Program-made: the position numbers and the translations under genes | The notes under the pieces: generated by a model | Told to the model about the DNA's origin: nothing | Database searches by the model: none | The model's input: the letters and a program-made list of their open reading frames with translations, nothing else | Shown here: one piece after another, positions 24,424-33,901 of the stretch | Position numbering within the stretch: the first letter of the stretch is position 1 | How the letters are laid out: each line of letters starts with the position of its first letter | Assembly: GCA_905236065.1 (NCBI GenBank) | Contig: CAJONZ010000127.1 | Span: 1-59,375 of the forward strand | Direction of reading: 5' to 3' | DNA from: an uncultured Bacteroidaceae bacterium | Lineage (GTDB): Bacteria > Bacteroidota > Bacteroidia > Bacteroidales > Bacteroidaceae | Length of the DNA stretch: 59,375 bases

Positions 24424-27400
24424 ATGATTTATTTTTTTCAGACACCTGCAAAAAGCATCATCGCAACGAGTGTTGACCACAACCTCAGTGCAGACGAAAT
24501 GCAGGAGCTTTGTTGGCTTTATGGCGAAGCCGAGTTGTTAGAGAAAGAAACACTTTCAGGCTATTTTGTCGGCCCTCGCCGCGAGATGATTACTCCGTGG
24601 AGTACAAATGCCGTTGAAATTACGCAGAATATGGCCATCAAAGGCATACGACGCATTGAGGAGTACTTCCCCGTGGAAAGTGCGGATGCCGAACACGACC
24701 CCATGTTGCAGCGTATGTACAACGGACTGAATCAGGACATCTTCACCGTCAACATCCAGCCCGCACCCATCCTTTCCATTGACAACCTGGAGGAGTATAA
24801 CGAACAGGAGGGACTGGCCCTTTCGCCAGAGGAAATTGAATATCTGCACAAGGTGGAAGGCCAGTTGGGACGGAAACTCACCGACTCCGAGGTGTTTGGC
24901 TTTGCACAAATCAACTCCGAGCATTGCCGTCACAAAATCTTCGGCGGCACCTTCATCATCGACGGAAAGGAAATGGAAAGCTCGCTGTTCCAGATGATTA
25001 AGAAAACCACACAGGAGAACCCCAATAAGATTCTTTCTGCCTACAAAGACAATGTGGCGTTCAGCCAAGGGCCTGTAGTAGAGCAATTCGCACCGAAAAA
25101 TCATGCAACCAGCGACTACTTTGTAGTGAAGGATATTGAGTCCGTCATTTCGCTGAAAGCAGAAACCCACAATTTCCCCACGACCGTGGAGCCGTTCAAC
25201 GGAGCAGCAACTGGCACAGGTGGAGAGATTCGTGACCGTATGGGCGGTGGTGTAGGCTCATGGCCCATTGCCGGAACGGCGGTTTATATGACCAGCTATC
25301 CCCGCAACGGCGTGGCTCCCAGCCAGCCCCACAGCTATCCCAAATGGACGGCTTCAGACAAACCCGGCGACATTCGTCCGTGGGAGGAGATTCTGCCCAT
25401 CCGCAAATGGCTCTACCAGACACCAGAGCAGATTCTCATCAAGGCTTCGAACGGTGCCAGCGATTTCGGCAACAAGTTCGGACAGCCGCTGATTTGCGGT
25501 TCCGTACTGACTTTTGAACACGCCGAACAACAGGGAGAGACCACCGAGCAATATGGCTATGACAAAGTGATTATGCTGGCAGGAGGCGTAGGATATGGCA
25601 CGAAGCGCGACTGTCTGAAAGGAACACCAGAGAAGGGTAACAAGATTGTCGTGGTGGGCGGCGATAATTACCGCATCGGCCTCGGCGGCGGTTCGGTCAG
25701 TTCTGTCGATACAGGTCGCTATTCCAGTGGCATTGAGCTCAACGCCGTTCAGCGTGCCAACCCCGAGATGCAAAAACGTGCCAACAACCTCATCCGTTCG
25801 CTCTGCGAAGAAGACGTCAATCCCGTTGTCTCCATTCACGACCACGGTTCCGCCGGTCACGTCAACTGTCTCTCCGAGTTGGTCGAAGAATGTGGCGGCC
25901 TGATTGACATGACCAAACTGCCGATTGGTGACCAAACCCTGAGTTCGAAGGAAATCATTGCCAACGAAAGCCAGGAGCGCATGGGCCTGCTCATCGACGA
26001 GAAACACATTGACCATGTCCGTCAGATTGCCGAGCGTGAGCGTGCCCCGCTCTACGTGGTGGGTGAGACCACGGGTGATGCGCATTTTGCCTTCCAACAG
26101 GGCGACGGTGTACGACCCTTCGACCTCGACGTGGCTCAGATGTTTGGACATTCCCCCAAGACATACATGCGGGACGAAACCGTGGAGCGTACCTACGAAC
26201 CTGTCACCTATTCCTATAAAGAAATTGAGCACTACCTGGAAAACGTGCTGCAACTGGAGGCCGTAGCCTGCAAAGATTGGCTGACCAACAAGGTGGATCG
26301 TAGCGTCACTGGCAAAATCGCACGGCAGCAATGTCAGGGCGAAATTCAATTGCCTCTCAGCGACTGCGGCGTGGTAGCCCTCGACTATCGGGGCGTGAAA
26401 GGTATTGCCACGGCCATCGGCCATGCCCCGCAGGCCGGACTTGCTGACCCCGCAGCGGGCAGTGTGCTCTCTGTGGCCGAAGCACTCACAAACCTCGTCT
26501 GGGCTCCCTTGGCCGACGGATTGGATTCCGTCAGTCTCTCTGCCAACTGGATGTGGCCCTGCCGCAGTCAGAAGGGTGAGGACGCACGCCTTTACGCCGG
26601 AGTGAAAGCGCTCTCCAACTTCTGCTGTGAACTGCAAGTCAATGTGCCCACCGGCAAGGACTCTCTCTCCATGACGCAGAAATATCCCGACGGCAGCAAA
26701 ATCATCAGCCCAGGAACAGTCATCGTCAGCTCTGGCGGCGAGGTCAGCGACATTCGCAAAGTGGTTTCACCCGTACTTGTCAACGACCCGGAAACCACGC
26801 TGCTGCATATTGACTTCAGCTTCGACGCCTTGAAATTGGGCGGCAGCGCCTTCGCCCAAAGCCTTGGAAAAGTGGGCAGCGACGTGCCCACCGTGAAGAA
26901 TGCCGAGTACTTCCGCGATGCCTTCCTCACAGTCAACGAATTGGTAGGGGAAGAGTTGCTGTTGGCCGGCCACGACATCTCGGCGGGCGGTCTCATCACC
27001 TGTCTGCTCGAAATGACCTTCGCCAATCAGCAGGGCGGCATCGAAGCAGACCTCAACGCCATCCCCGAACACGACCCTGTAAAACTGCTTTTTGCCGAAA
27101 ATCCCGGTGTCGTCATTCAGGTACGCAACAGCGACCTCAATCAGGTGGAAAAAATGCTCAATAACGCTGGCGTGGGCTTCATCGAAATCGGACATCCCAT
27201 CCCCGAACGCATCATCAAGATAAAGAAAGACAGCCGCACCCGGAAATTCGACATCGACCGCCTGCGTGACATCTGGTACTCCACTTCCTACCGCCTCGAC
27301 ACCAAGCAAAGTTTCAATGGCATGGCAAAGGAGCGTTACGAGAACTACAAGAACCAGCCCATTGAGCATCATTTCAATGCCGATTTCACCGGCAAATTGG

Positions 27401-28248
27401 CACAATATGGCATTAAGGATCCGAAGGAGCTTAAAGACTTCAAGGGCACGAAACCCCGCGCTGCCATTATTCGCGAGAAAGGCACCAACGGCGAGCGCGA
27501 AATGGCCTACTCACTCTATCTGGCCGGCTTCGACGTGAAAGACGTCATGATGACTGACCTGGTGACGGGACGCGAGACCCTGAGCGACATCAACATGATT
27601 GTCTTCTGCGGTGGCTTCTCCAACTCCGACGTACTGGGCAGTGCCAAAGGCTGGGCTGGCGCCTTCCTCTTCAATCCGAAAGCACAGGCCGCACTCAAGG
27701 CCTTCTATGCCCGTGAAGACACGCTCTCGCTGGGCATTTGCAACGGTTGTCAGCTGATGGTGGAATTGGGACTCATCAACGAAACTCCCATCGACACCGA
27801 TAAACTCCTTGATGCCGACCGCCTGGTTGACTACAAGCACCATTATGCACAAATGCTGCACAACGTCAGCCACAAATTTGAAAGCGAGTTTGTCAGTCTG
27901 CAAATTCCCCAGAACAACAGCGTCATGTTCGGCTCCCTCAGCGGTAACAAACTCGGTATCTGGGTAGCCCACGGCGAAGGAAACTTCCGCCTGCCACGAC
28001 CAGAGCAGGACTATCACATCGTTGCCCGGTACAACTACTCCGGCTATCCGGCTAATCCGAATGGCTCCACCTACGACGTAGCGGGCATCTGCTCTGCCGA
28101 TGGTCGCCATCTGGCCATGATGCCCCACTTGGAGCGAGCCATCTTCCCCTGGCAACAAGCCCACTACCCAGCCGACCGTCGCAACGACGAAGTCACTCCC
28201 TGGATCGAGGCTTTTGTCAACGCACGGAAATGGATAGAAAGCAAGTAA
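24424..28248 (+). CDS. purL: Phosphoribosylformylglycinamidine synthase, single-chain form
   Basis: 1274 residues, the large one-chain form that carries PurS-, PurL- and PurQ-like parts. It makes formylglycinamidine ribonucleotide from FGAR, glutamine and ATP in purine synthesis. Recognised blocks: FGFAQINSEHCRHKIFGGTF, SLKAETHNFPTTVEPFNGAATGTGGEIRDR (ATP site), VNVPTGKDSLSMTQ, and the C-terminal glutamine amidotransferase with IVFCGGFSNSDVLGSAKGWAG, the nucleophile Cys in LGICNGCQLM and the HGEG motif. Single gene with its own promoter; an inverted repeat follows the stop. Confidence 0.98.
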   Translation: MIYFFQTPAKSIIATSVDHNLSADEMQELCWLYGEAELLEKETLSGYFVGPRREMITPWSTNAVEITQNMAIKGIRRIEEYFPVESADAEHDPMLQRMYNGLNQDIFTVNIQPAPILSIDNLEEYNEQEGLALSPEEIEYLHKVEGQLGRKLTDSEVFGFAQINSEHCRHKIFGGTFIIDGKEMESSLFQMIKKTTQENPNKILSAYKDNVAFSQGPVVEQFAPKNHATSDYFVVKDIESVISLKAETHNFPTTVEPFNGAATGTGGEIRDRMGGGVGSWPIAGTAVYMTSYPRNGVAPSQPHSYPKWTASDKPGDIRPWEEILPIRKWLYQTPEQILIKASNGASDFGNKFGQPLICGSVLTFEHAEQQGETTEQYGYDKVIMLAGGVGYGTKRDCLKGTPEKGNKIVVVGGDNYRIGLGGGSVSSVDTGRYSSGIELNAVQRANPEMQKRANNLIRSLCEEDVNPVVSIHDHGSAGHVNCLSELVEECGGLIDMTKLPIGDQTLSSKEIIANESQERMGLLIDEKHIDHVRQIAERERAPLYVVGETTGDAHFAFQQGDGVRPFDLDVAQMFGHSPKTYMRDETVERTYEPVTYSYKEIEHYLENVLQLEAVACKDWLTNKVDRSVTGKIARQQCQGEIQLPLSDCGVVALDYRGVKGIATAIGHAPQAGLADPAAGSVLSVAEALTNLVWAPLADGLDSVSLSANWMWPCRSQKGEDARLYAGVKALSNFCCELQVNVPTGKDSLSMTQKYPDGSKIISPGTVIVSSGGEVSDIRKVVSPVLVNDPETTLLHIDFSFDALKLGGSAFAQSLGKVGSDVPTVKNAEYFRDAFLTVNELVGEELLLAGHDISAGGLITCLLEMTFANQQGGIEADLNAIPEHDPVKLLFAENPGVVIQVRNSDLNQVEKMLNNAGVGFIEIGHPIPERIIKIKKDSRTRKFDIDRLRDIWYSTSYRLDTKQSFNGMAKERYENYKNQPIEHHFNADFTGKLAQYGIKDPKELKDFKGTKPRAAIIREKGTNGEREMAYSLYLAGFDVKDVMMTDLVTGRETLSDINMIVFCGGFSNSDVLGSAKGWAGAFLFNPKAQAALKAFYAREDTLSLGICNGCQLMVELGLINETPIDTDKLLDADRLVDYKHHYAQMLHNVSHKFESEFVSLQIPQNNSVMFGSLSGNKLGIWVAHGEGNFRLPRPEQDYHIVARYNYSGYPANPNGSTYDVAGICSADGRHLAMMPHLERAIFPWQQAHYPADRRNDEVTPWIEAFVNARKWIESK

Positions 28249-28254
28249 AAGGTA

Positions 28255-28319
28255 AAAAGTGAAGAGTGAAATTTCACTTCTCTGAATCTTGGATTTTTCA
28301 CTTTTCACTCTTCACTTTT
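28255..28319. repeat. A/T-rich inverted repeat after purL
   Basis: Perfect 17-base arms AAAAGTGAAGAGTGAAA (28255-28271) and TTTCACTCTTCACTTTT (28303-28319) with a 31-base centre, starting 6 bases after the purL stop. It may terminate purL. Confidence 0.75.
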
Positions 28320-28354
28320 CACTTTTTCAAAGAAAAATTAAAAAAAAACGCCGC

Positions 28355-28390
28355 TAATTTTGCTCATTTAGTCAATATTAACTAATTTTG
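28355..28390 (+). promoter_or_regulatory. Promoter region of the OmpA-family gene
   Basis: TAATTTTGC at 28355-28363, and a second TAATTTTG at about 28383-28390. Either could be the -7 element; the first fits better and leaves a leader of about 60 bases. Confidence 0.5.
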
Positions 28391-28429
28391 ACCCCAAATA
28401 CTATAAAAACATTAATTCTTTTATACATT

Positions 28430-29560
28430 ATGCGTCATTTGAAAACAATTTTAGCCTCAGCCCTGCTGCTAACAGGTAGCCTGATGGCATCAGCCCAGAA
28501 CCCCGTCGCCGACGAAGAGTCACGCACACTGGGCTACAAGCCACAACCCTACGGATTCGTACAATTGCAAGGTGGCGTCAACGTTGTCAACAACCTTTTC
28601 TCTGCCCCTGGCAGCAAGTTTAACCCCACGTTCAGTGCTGCTGTGGGTTACATGTTCAGCCCCATCGTCGGTTCACGTCTCCACGTTAATGGGTATGAGA
28701 CCAAAAACGGATTCGGCTCCATCGATGACACTTACAAACACAAATACATCACTTCCGACCTCGACTTGATGCTCAACATCATTAACATCTTCAACAAGAA
28801 GAACCGCCACCCCGTTGACCTCTACCTCATCGGCGGTATCGGACTCACCTACGCATGGGACAACGCTCCCTTCTGCAACCTCACAGGCATGACAGAGGAC
28901 ATCTCAAACGCATGGGGTCCCACCAAGACTCCCCGCCAGAGCCTGCTCAGTCACAACCTCCGCGTGGGCTTGCTTGCCGACGTCAACGTGGCCAAGCACT
29001 GGAGCGTAGGTCTGGAAGTTGACCTCAACTCTCTCGACGACCGTTTCAACTCCAAGTATAAGAACATCGACGACTGGTTGGTAACCGCACAGCTGTCCGT
29101 TACCTACAAGTTCGGTTTCGCCAAGCCAGCCAAGCCTGTTGAGGCACCTGTCACTACCAACCGCGACTACGATGATGCCAACAAGAATGCGAACATCGTC
29201 AGCGCTACACCAAAGACTGTCGTAGCCACACCGATTGAAGAGCCTATCAACGAGACCCTCTTCTACGAAATCCGTGAGACTGACAACGCCGCCAACAAAG
29301 CAGCTATCATCGACAAAGTTGCCCAGTGGTGCAAGAAGTATCCAAACAAGACCGTCACTGTCGATGGTTACGCCGACAAGGGCACAGGTAACGCCCGCGT
29401 CAACGAAGGATATGCCCAGAAGCGTGCCGAGAACGTTGCCAAGGCACTCAAGGAGAAGGGCGTTCCCGAAAGCCAGATTAAGGTGGCATCACACGGTGAC
29501 AGCGTACAGCCATTCGCCGAGAACGACAAGAACCGTTGCGTGATTATCGTCGGAAAGTAA
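28430..29560 (+). CDS. OmpA-family outer membrane protein
   Basis: 376 residues from MRHLKTILASALLLTGSLMASAQ, a signal peptide. Residues about 30-225 are an outer-membrane beta-barrel (GFVQLQGGVNVVNNLF, SVTYKFGF closing the barrel), then a linker, then a peptidoglycan-binding OmpA domain (about 265-376) with TVDGYADKGTGNARVNEGYAQKRAENVAKAL and NRCVIIVGK. It should tie the outer membrane to the cell wall; strong codon use and two promoter-like elements fit a highly made protein. Single gene with a good terminator. Confidence 0.92.
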   Translation: MRHLKTILASALLLTGSLMASAQNPVADEESRTLGYKPQPYGFVQLQGGVNVVNNLFSAPGSKFNPTFSAAVGYMFSPIVGSRLHVNGYETKNGFGSIDDTYKHKYITSDLDLMLNIINIFNKKNRHPVDLYLIGGIGLTYAWDNAPFCNLTGMTEDISNAWGPTKTPRQSLLSHNLRVGLLADVNVAKHWSVGLEVDLNSLDDRFNSKYKNIDDWLVTAQLSVTYKFGFAKPAKPVEAPVTTNRDYDDANKNANIVSATPKTVVATPIEEPINETLFYEIRETDNAANKAAIIDKVAQWCKKYPNKTVTVDGYADKGTGNARVNEGYAQKRAENVAKALKEKGVPESQIKVASHGDSVQPFAENDKNRCVIIVGK

Positions 29561-29586
29561 ATCCCCACACACAACTCATACGACCA

Positions 29587-29616
29587 AAGCACTACCCTGC
29601 GGGGTGGTGCTTTTTT
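29587..29616 (+). terminator. Terminator of the OmpA-family gene
   Basis: AGCACTACCC pairs with GGGGTGGTGCT, followed by six T residues. Confidence 0.9.
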
Positions 29617-29634
29617 AAAACCATATCCCACACT

Positions 29635-30156
29635 ATGATAGAGATTCGAGAGGCCACTCCTGACGATGCCGCTGCATTGCTCGCCATCTATGCCCCCTAC
29701 GTCCAACAAACGGCCATCACTTTCGAGTACGATGTACCCACCTTGGCAGAATTCCGCCAACGCATCGAAACCATCCGCCAACACTACCCCTACCTCATAG
29801 CCACCGACGACGGACAGCCCGTGGGCTATGCCTATGCCAGTGCGTTCAAAGAGCGTGCCGCCTACCAGTGGGCTGTCGAAACGTCCATCTACATCGCCCA
29901 AAACCACCGGCACAAGGGCATCGGACTCCAACTGCACGATGCACTGGAGACAGCACTCCGCCAACGGGGCATCCTGAACATGAACGCCTGCATCTCCTAC
30001 CTTGAGAAGGCCGACGAATACCTGCCCCTCGACAGCGTCCACTTCCACCATCGCCTCGGCTACCAACAAGTCGCCCATTTCCACCAGTGTGGCCGCAAAT
30101 TCAACCGTTGGTACGACATGATTTGGATGGAGAAACTTATCGGCGAACATCGCTGA
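29635..30156 (+). CDS. GNAT acetyltransferase, phosphinothricin N-acetyltransferase-like
   Basis: 173 residues from the ATG at 29635, just after the terminator. The pattern is that of the PAT/Bar branch of GNAT: IREATPDDAAALLAIYAPYV, then TAITFEYDVPT, the acetyl-CoA loop HRHKGIGLQLHDALE and the ending FHHRLGYQQVAHFHQCGRKFNRWYDMIWMEK. Such enzymes acetylate small amines such as phosphinothricin or methionine sulfoximine; the true substrate here is unknown. A copy of the dispersed repeat begins 17 bases after the stop. Confidence 0.9.
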   Translation: MIEIREATPDDAAALLAIYAPYVQQTAITFEYDVPTLAEFRQRIETIRQHYPYLIATDDGQPVGYAYASAFKERAAYQWAVETSIYIAQNHRHKGIGLQLHDALETALRQRGILNMNACISYLEKADEYLPLDSVHFHHRLGYQQVAHFHQCGRKFNRWYDMIWMEKLIGEHR

Positions 30157-30173
30157 CGAACGATTCCTGTCGT

Positions 30174-30254
30174 CACGTAGAACTCTTCTCGCGTGAAGAG
30201 TTCTGCGTCATCTTGAGAAGAGTACTGCGTCGTCTCGGAAAGAGTACTGCGTCA
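30174..30254 (+). repeat. Dispersed 22-bp-period dyad repeat, copy 2
   Basis: One inverted core (AGAACTCT) is followed by three direct cores AGAGTTCTGCGT, AGAGTACTGCGT and AGAGTACTGCGT, each 22 bases apart. It is the most diverged of the four copies, yet the period is kept. Confidence 0.85.
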
Positions 30255-30280
30255 CAAACGCATACAAAAAGGACGGACAG

Positions 30281-30334
30281 CAAACGAAAACGGGAGGGAA
30301 ACGAGGACGAGCAATGTCCTCATTTCCCTCCCGT
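30281..30334 (-). terminator. Terminator of the DUF2135-like lipoprotein gene
   Basis: Arms 30290-30308 and 30316-30334 pair over 19 positions with one mismatch across a 7-base loop. On the minus strand TTTTCGTTTG follows. Confidence 0.85.
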
Positions 30335-30359
30335 CTATATAGGGAAGAAAGGGGTTAGG

Positions 30360-31433
30360 TTACTTCGCGTCGATGTAGGCCTGTTCCTCCAGCTTCATTT
30401 CGTCAGCAACAGAGAGTGGGAAAGGCTTGAAAGTGGAAGGAATGATTTCCGCACCCTTGCGGCTCTTTGCATTTGCAGTATTGCTGATGGTAAAGGTCAT
30501 GGCCACAGTTTGGTCACTAATGCCTGCACCCACAGGATAAACGCCAGAAGCCGGATTGGCACCCGTTGTCGGGGTAATGATTTCGCCCTTGTAACGAACA
30601 ATGACAGACCAAGTGGTGGCAATGCTGGCATCACAGTTGGAGAACATGTTCACGACAACCTTGTATTCGCCGTTCTCAATCTTCTCAGCCGGGATGTAGA
30701 TGTTCTCGTTGTTAAGGTTGTCGATGCTGCAACCTGCGTTGGAGTCATGGTCAAGTCCGTAGGAAACCGTACGTTGGTCGGTAGTTTGAACGGTACCGCC
30801 ACGGTTGCCGAAGAAAATATGCTCACCACTCGGTGTGAAGAGGTGGAGGTCAACATCCTTGGCATTGCTGAAGGTGAGGTTGATGTTGAGGTCACCCGTC
30901 TTACTGGTGACGTAAGTGATGGTCTTTACGGTTGGCTGCAGAATCTCGCCCGTTTCACGCTCACCACTGATAAGAAGGCGGGTGTTGTCCCTGTTAAAGG
31001 TTGTGGACATGCCTACTGGGATGGAATAGTGGTAAATACCGTTGCCATCCGGGGTTACAGTACCAGGCTCGTATGTGTAGTAGCCGGGAACGCCCTCCAC
31101 ACCTACGAAGAAACGATTGTAGGCTGAACTGGTGTTGATGTCGATGAAGTTCATACCACCGGCCAACACGCTGCTGTTGGTGGTTACGCCAGAAAGGGTC
31201 TCGTTGACGGTGGAACTTGGCATGGTGCCGGAGTTGTAAGTGGCACCTGAGATGGAGAAGTAGTCGGTCTGCAACGAACCAGGATTTGCCGGTGTGGTGG
31301 AGTTGTCACCAGAGTTTCCAGCCTGTTCTTCGGCTGCTTGTTGCTGAGGTGCTTTTTCTGCGTCATCATCGCAGGAAGTGATGAGTACCAAGCCCATAAG
31401 AAGTGAGCTCAGAAGGAGAAGATTCTTTTTCAT
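30360..31433 (-). CDS. Lipoprotein with DUF2135-like domain
   Basis: 357 residues with a lipobox (LITSC, Cys21) and a Gln/Glu/Ser/Thr-rich linker to about residue 54. Residues 183-285 resemble DUF2135/YfaP domains: DVDLHLFTPSGEHIFFGN (193-210), LDHDSNAGCSIDNLNNENIYIP (acidic, probably metal-binding) and GEYKVVVNMFSNC. The segment 55-180 is not recognised. It should sit on the outer membrane. It is a single gene with a promoter and terminator of its own, and lies just downstream of the PEGA/SUMF1-LPP20-TPR cluster on the same strand. The DUF2135 call comes from motif spacing and is fairly good. Confidence 0.7.
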   Translation of the reverse strand: MKKNLLLLSSLLMGLVLITSCDDDAEKAPQQQAAEEQAGNSGDNSTTPANPGSLQTDYFSISGATYNSGTMPSSTVNETLSGVTTNSSVLAGGMNFIDINTSSAYNRFFVGVEGVPGYYTYEPGTVTPDGNGIYHYSIPVGMSTTFNRDNTRLLISGERETGEILQPTVKTITYVTSKTGDLNINLTFSNAKDVDLHLFTPSGEHIFFGNRGGTVQTTDQRTVSYGLDHDSNAGCSIDNLNNENIYIPAEKIENGEYKVVVNMFSNCDASIATTWSVIVRYKGEIITPTTGANPASGVYPVGAGISDQTVAMTFTISNTANAKSRKGAEIIPSTFKPFPLSVADEMKLEEQAYIDAK

Positions 31434-31515
31434 AGTCTTTATTGAGTTAAAAGTTAGAATAGCATTGGTACGTTCCTTAAAGGAAACGAATGAATCGTAA
31501 ACAGCACTTTACGTT

Positions 31516-31548
31516 GCAAAAGTAATGCTTTTTGTTTCTTTTTACAAA
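31516..31548 (-). promoter_or_regulatory. Promoter of the DUF2135-like lipoprotein gene
   Basis: Minus strand TTTG (31548-31545), 20 bases, then TACTTTTGC (31524-31516). Confidence 0.7.
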
Positions 31549-31568
31549 TTTTTTTTGTTTTTTTTCTA

Positions 31569-33887
31569 TTATTCCTCTTTTTGCAGGGAGTATTTGTTTT
31601 TCAAAGGGGTGTCGGGGTCGATATCAAGGTCGGCAGGGTCAAGTTGGGTGAAAACGCCCGTGAGGTGATTGTAGCGGATGGTGTTGACCGTTCCCTTGGC
31701 CGCATCGAGGATGCGCGTCCAGAACATGCGGGCAAAACGGGGGTCACGGGCTATCTGCTCACGTCCTTCGGGAGTTTCGAGGACTTCCGGGAAGGGCTGG
31801 CCGTCGTAGTCAAGAAAGCGAAGGTCATAGTCGGTGAAGAGCTGACCGAGAGCCTTAGGGCCACTCCAGCCACGGCGCAGGAGGAGGGCGGAATAGGCGT
31901 TGCCCATGTTGTCGGTGGGTACGTGGAAGAAAGTGACGGAGAGGGTGAGGGAGTCGAGTGAGGCGGCCACACTGCGCCAATCGGCGGCAATGGCGGCAGA
32001 GTCAAGGCTCTGGATGTAGCGCCCCATGCCCCGCTGAATGAGGATGGCGTTGTAGGCATCGGCCACGAGGGAGTCGTTGCCGGCCTGGGCAAAGGCCAGT
32101 GTCTCGGCATAGTCATAGACGAAACGGCGGGCTTCCCACTCCTTGCGGCGCTCCTCGACGGACTTGGCAGGGAAATCCTGATAGAACACCTGCCGCTGAA
32201 GGCGGATGGTCTGGCTGTAGGCATCGTGTATCTCGTGTGGATCCTGCGTATAGATGGCACGGTTCCACTGTATGGTGACCGCACTGTTATCGAGAGTGGG
32301 AGATTGGGCGGCAGGAGAGATTGGGGCGGCTTGGATGGGTTTTTTCTTTCGGAAGAGTCCTCGTCTGCGGTTTTGAGGTTGTGTAGTCGCAGGGGCTTGC
32401 GCCTCTGCGGTAAGCCGGGCGTTCTGAATGTCGGCAGAGCGGGTGCTGTATTTCTGGGCGTTCTTGTCGTCGCCAGCCTCATGATAATAGACTCCGGCGT
32501 TTCCGAGCACCTTAACGTAGAGGTCGCTGAGCGTGTCGCCCGTTTGCTCCAAGGTGTGGATGGCCTTCAGGGAGTAGTCGATGGCCTCCTGATGGCGTCC
32601 CATGTCGTGGTAGAGGAGGGACAGATTGCTGTAGGCCAGCCCTTTGTTGCGGGAGGCTTGCGCGTTCTGCTCGTAAATCTCTATGGACTGTTGGGCGTAT
32701 TTCAAGGCATTTTGCAGGTCGTGGACTTCGTAGTAGTAGGCAGCCAGACTGTTGCTGGATTGGGCCTTACCACGGGTGTCGCTATTCATTTCGTAGAGGG
32801 TGTAAGCGATTTTCTCATAGCGTAGCGCCTCTTCGTGTTTGCCCTGATTGAAAAAGTCAAGGGCTTTGTTGCTGATGAGTGGAATCTGGTAGCTGCGGAT
32901 TTCGGCCAAACGGTCGGTGCGGATAAGAATCTCACGGGAGAGATTCTCGTAGTATTCGTTTTTCTCACGGTAGCGATTAAAATCGGTTTTGTCCTTCTTG
33001 TCGCGGTTTTCGTTGGCAATATGGTTGTAGGCAAGTGCCAGCTTGCGAAGGCAATCGACATATTCACGGCTTTCCTCGCCCGTCACCTCTTTCAGGACGG
33101 GAAGGGCTTTCTCCAGCGTCTCAATCTCACGGGCAAAGTCACGACGCTGGTAATGGTAGCCGGCAACATTGAGCAGGCGACGGGGATATTCACGGGTATT
33201 GACCATACCTTCTTGCTCCATGAGGCGGAGGGTGGCATTGCCGTACTCGATGGCGATGGCGTATTTCTCCAGCTCGGAAATGGATTTTGCCTTGCTCCAT
33301 AGTTCCTTTATATAGCGTTGGCGGTCGTTGGAGAAGGCTTCCTGTCCGCTGTCGATGGCACGTTGAACCAAATCCATGGCACGGTCGTCCTCAATATTGA
33401 GAATGTAATAATAGACAAGGTTGTTGAGGCTTTCAAAGTAGAGCGGTGTACGCTTCTCGAATTTGTCGAGTGCCACCAAGGTGTATTGAATGGCTTTGGC
33501 ATAATCGCCAACGTCACCTTGACCAGCATGGAATTTAGCCAGGTTATAGACTGTGACAGGATATTGCGGACTCTTGGTGTCAGTAAGCAGGCGGCGATAG
33601 GCGTTGAAAGCGGTCTTAATGGCCTTCAGCCAATCGAATTTCATGGAATAGGAGACGGCTTGCATGTTGACAGCCTCGGCCCATTGCTCGGTGGTTGCCG
33701 TGGGTGAAAAGGAACGTATCTCCAACACCTGATTGAGCACCAGGAGTGAGGAGTCGGCATCGCCCCGCTCTTGCAGCGAACGTGCCTGAGCGAGCAGGGA
33801 ATCGGCAAGGGCGTCGTCGGGCTGGGCCTGCGCATGATGACAAAAGCCCAGACAGAGGAGGAGGATGAGGAGATAGTTACGATTCAC
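31569..33887 (-). CDS. Secreted TPR protein with a truncated CHAT-like C-terminus
   Basis: 772 residues with a signal peptide (to about 21). Residues about 25-480 form TPR-like repeats; the clearest are GKAQSSNSLAAYYYEVHDLQNALKYAQQSIEIYEQN and GLAYSNLSLLYHDMGRHQEAIDYSLKAI. After a basic proline-rich linker (about 485-535), residues 540-740 look like the region that opens CHAT-protease domains: ADAYNAILIQRGMG, a SLDSLTLSVTFFHV strand, NAYSALLLRRG and MFWTRILDAAKG. The protein ends before the His and Cys blocks of the caspase-like core would appear, and the DNA beyond the stop is A/T-rich promoter sequence, so no catalytic half follows. It is the last gene of a five-gene cluster of secreted proteins, 14 bases after the LPP20 gene. 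The TPR call is strong; the CHAT call is moderate. Confidence 0.75.
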   Translation of the reverse strand: MNRNYLLILLLCLGFCHHAQAQPDDALADSLLAQARSLQERGDADSSLLVLNQVLEIRSFSPTATTEQWAEAVNMQAVSYSMKFDWLKAIKTAFNAYRRLLTDTKSPQYPVTVYNLAKFHAGQGDVGDYAKAIQYTLVALDKFEKRTPLYFESLNNLVYYYILNIEDDRAMDLVQRAIDSGQEAFSNDRQRYIKELWSKAKSISELEKYAIAIEYGNATLRLMEQEGMVNTREYPRRLLNVAGYHYQRRDFAREIETLEKALPVLKEVTGEESREYVDCLRKLALAYNHIANENRDKKDKTDFNRYREKNEYYENLSREILIRTDRLAEIRSYQIPLISNKALDFFNQGKHEEALRYEKIAYTLYEMNSDTRGKAQSSNSLAAYYYEVHDLQNALKYAQQSIEIYEQNAQASRNKGLAYSNLSLLYHDMGRHQEAIDYSLKAIHTLEQTGDTLSDLYVKVLGNAGVYYHEAGDDKNAQKYSTRSADIQNARLTAEAQAPATTQPQNRRRGLFRKKKPIQAAPISPAAQSPTLDNSAVTIQWNRAIYTQDPHEIHDAYSQTIRLQRQVFYQDFPAKSVEERRKEWEARRFVYDYAETLAFAQAGNDSLVADAYNAILIQRGMGRYIQSLDSAAIAADWRSVAASLDSLTLSVTFFHVPTDNMGNAYSALLLRRGWSGPKALGQLFTDYDLRFLDYDGQPFPEVLETPEGREQIARDPRFARMFWTRILDAAKGTVNTIRYNHLTGVFTQLDPADLDIDPDTPLKNKYSLQKEE

Positions 33888-33901
33888 AAATTGCAGTTGC
33901 G

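Noticed and set aside
25354-26637. Open frame of 427 residues antisense to purL
   Set aside because: It mirrors strongly conserved purL sequence and shows no family motifs.
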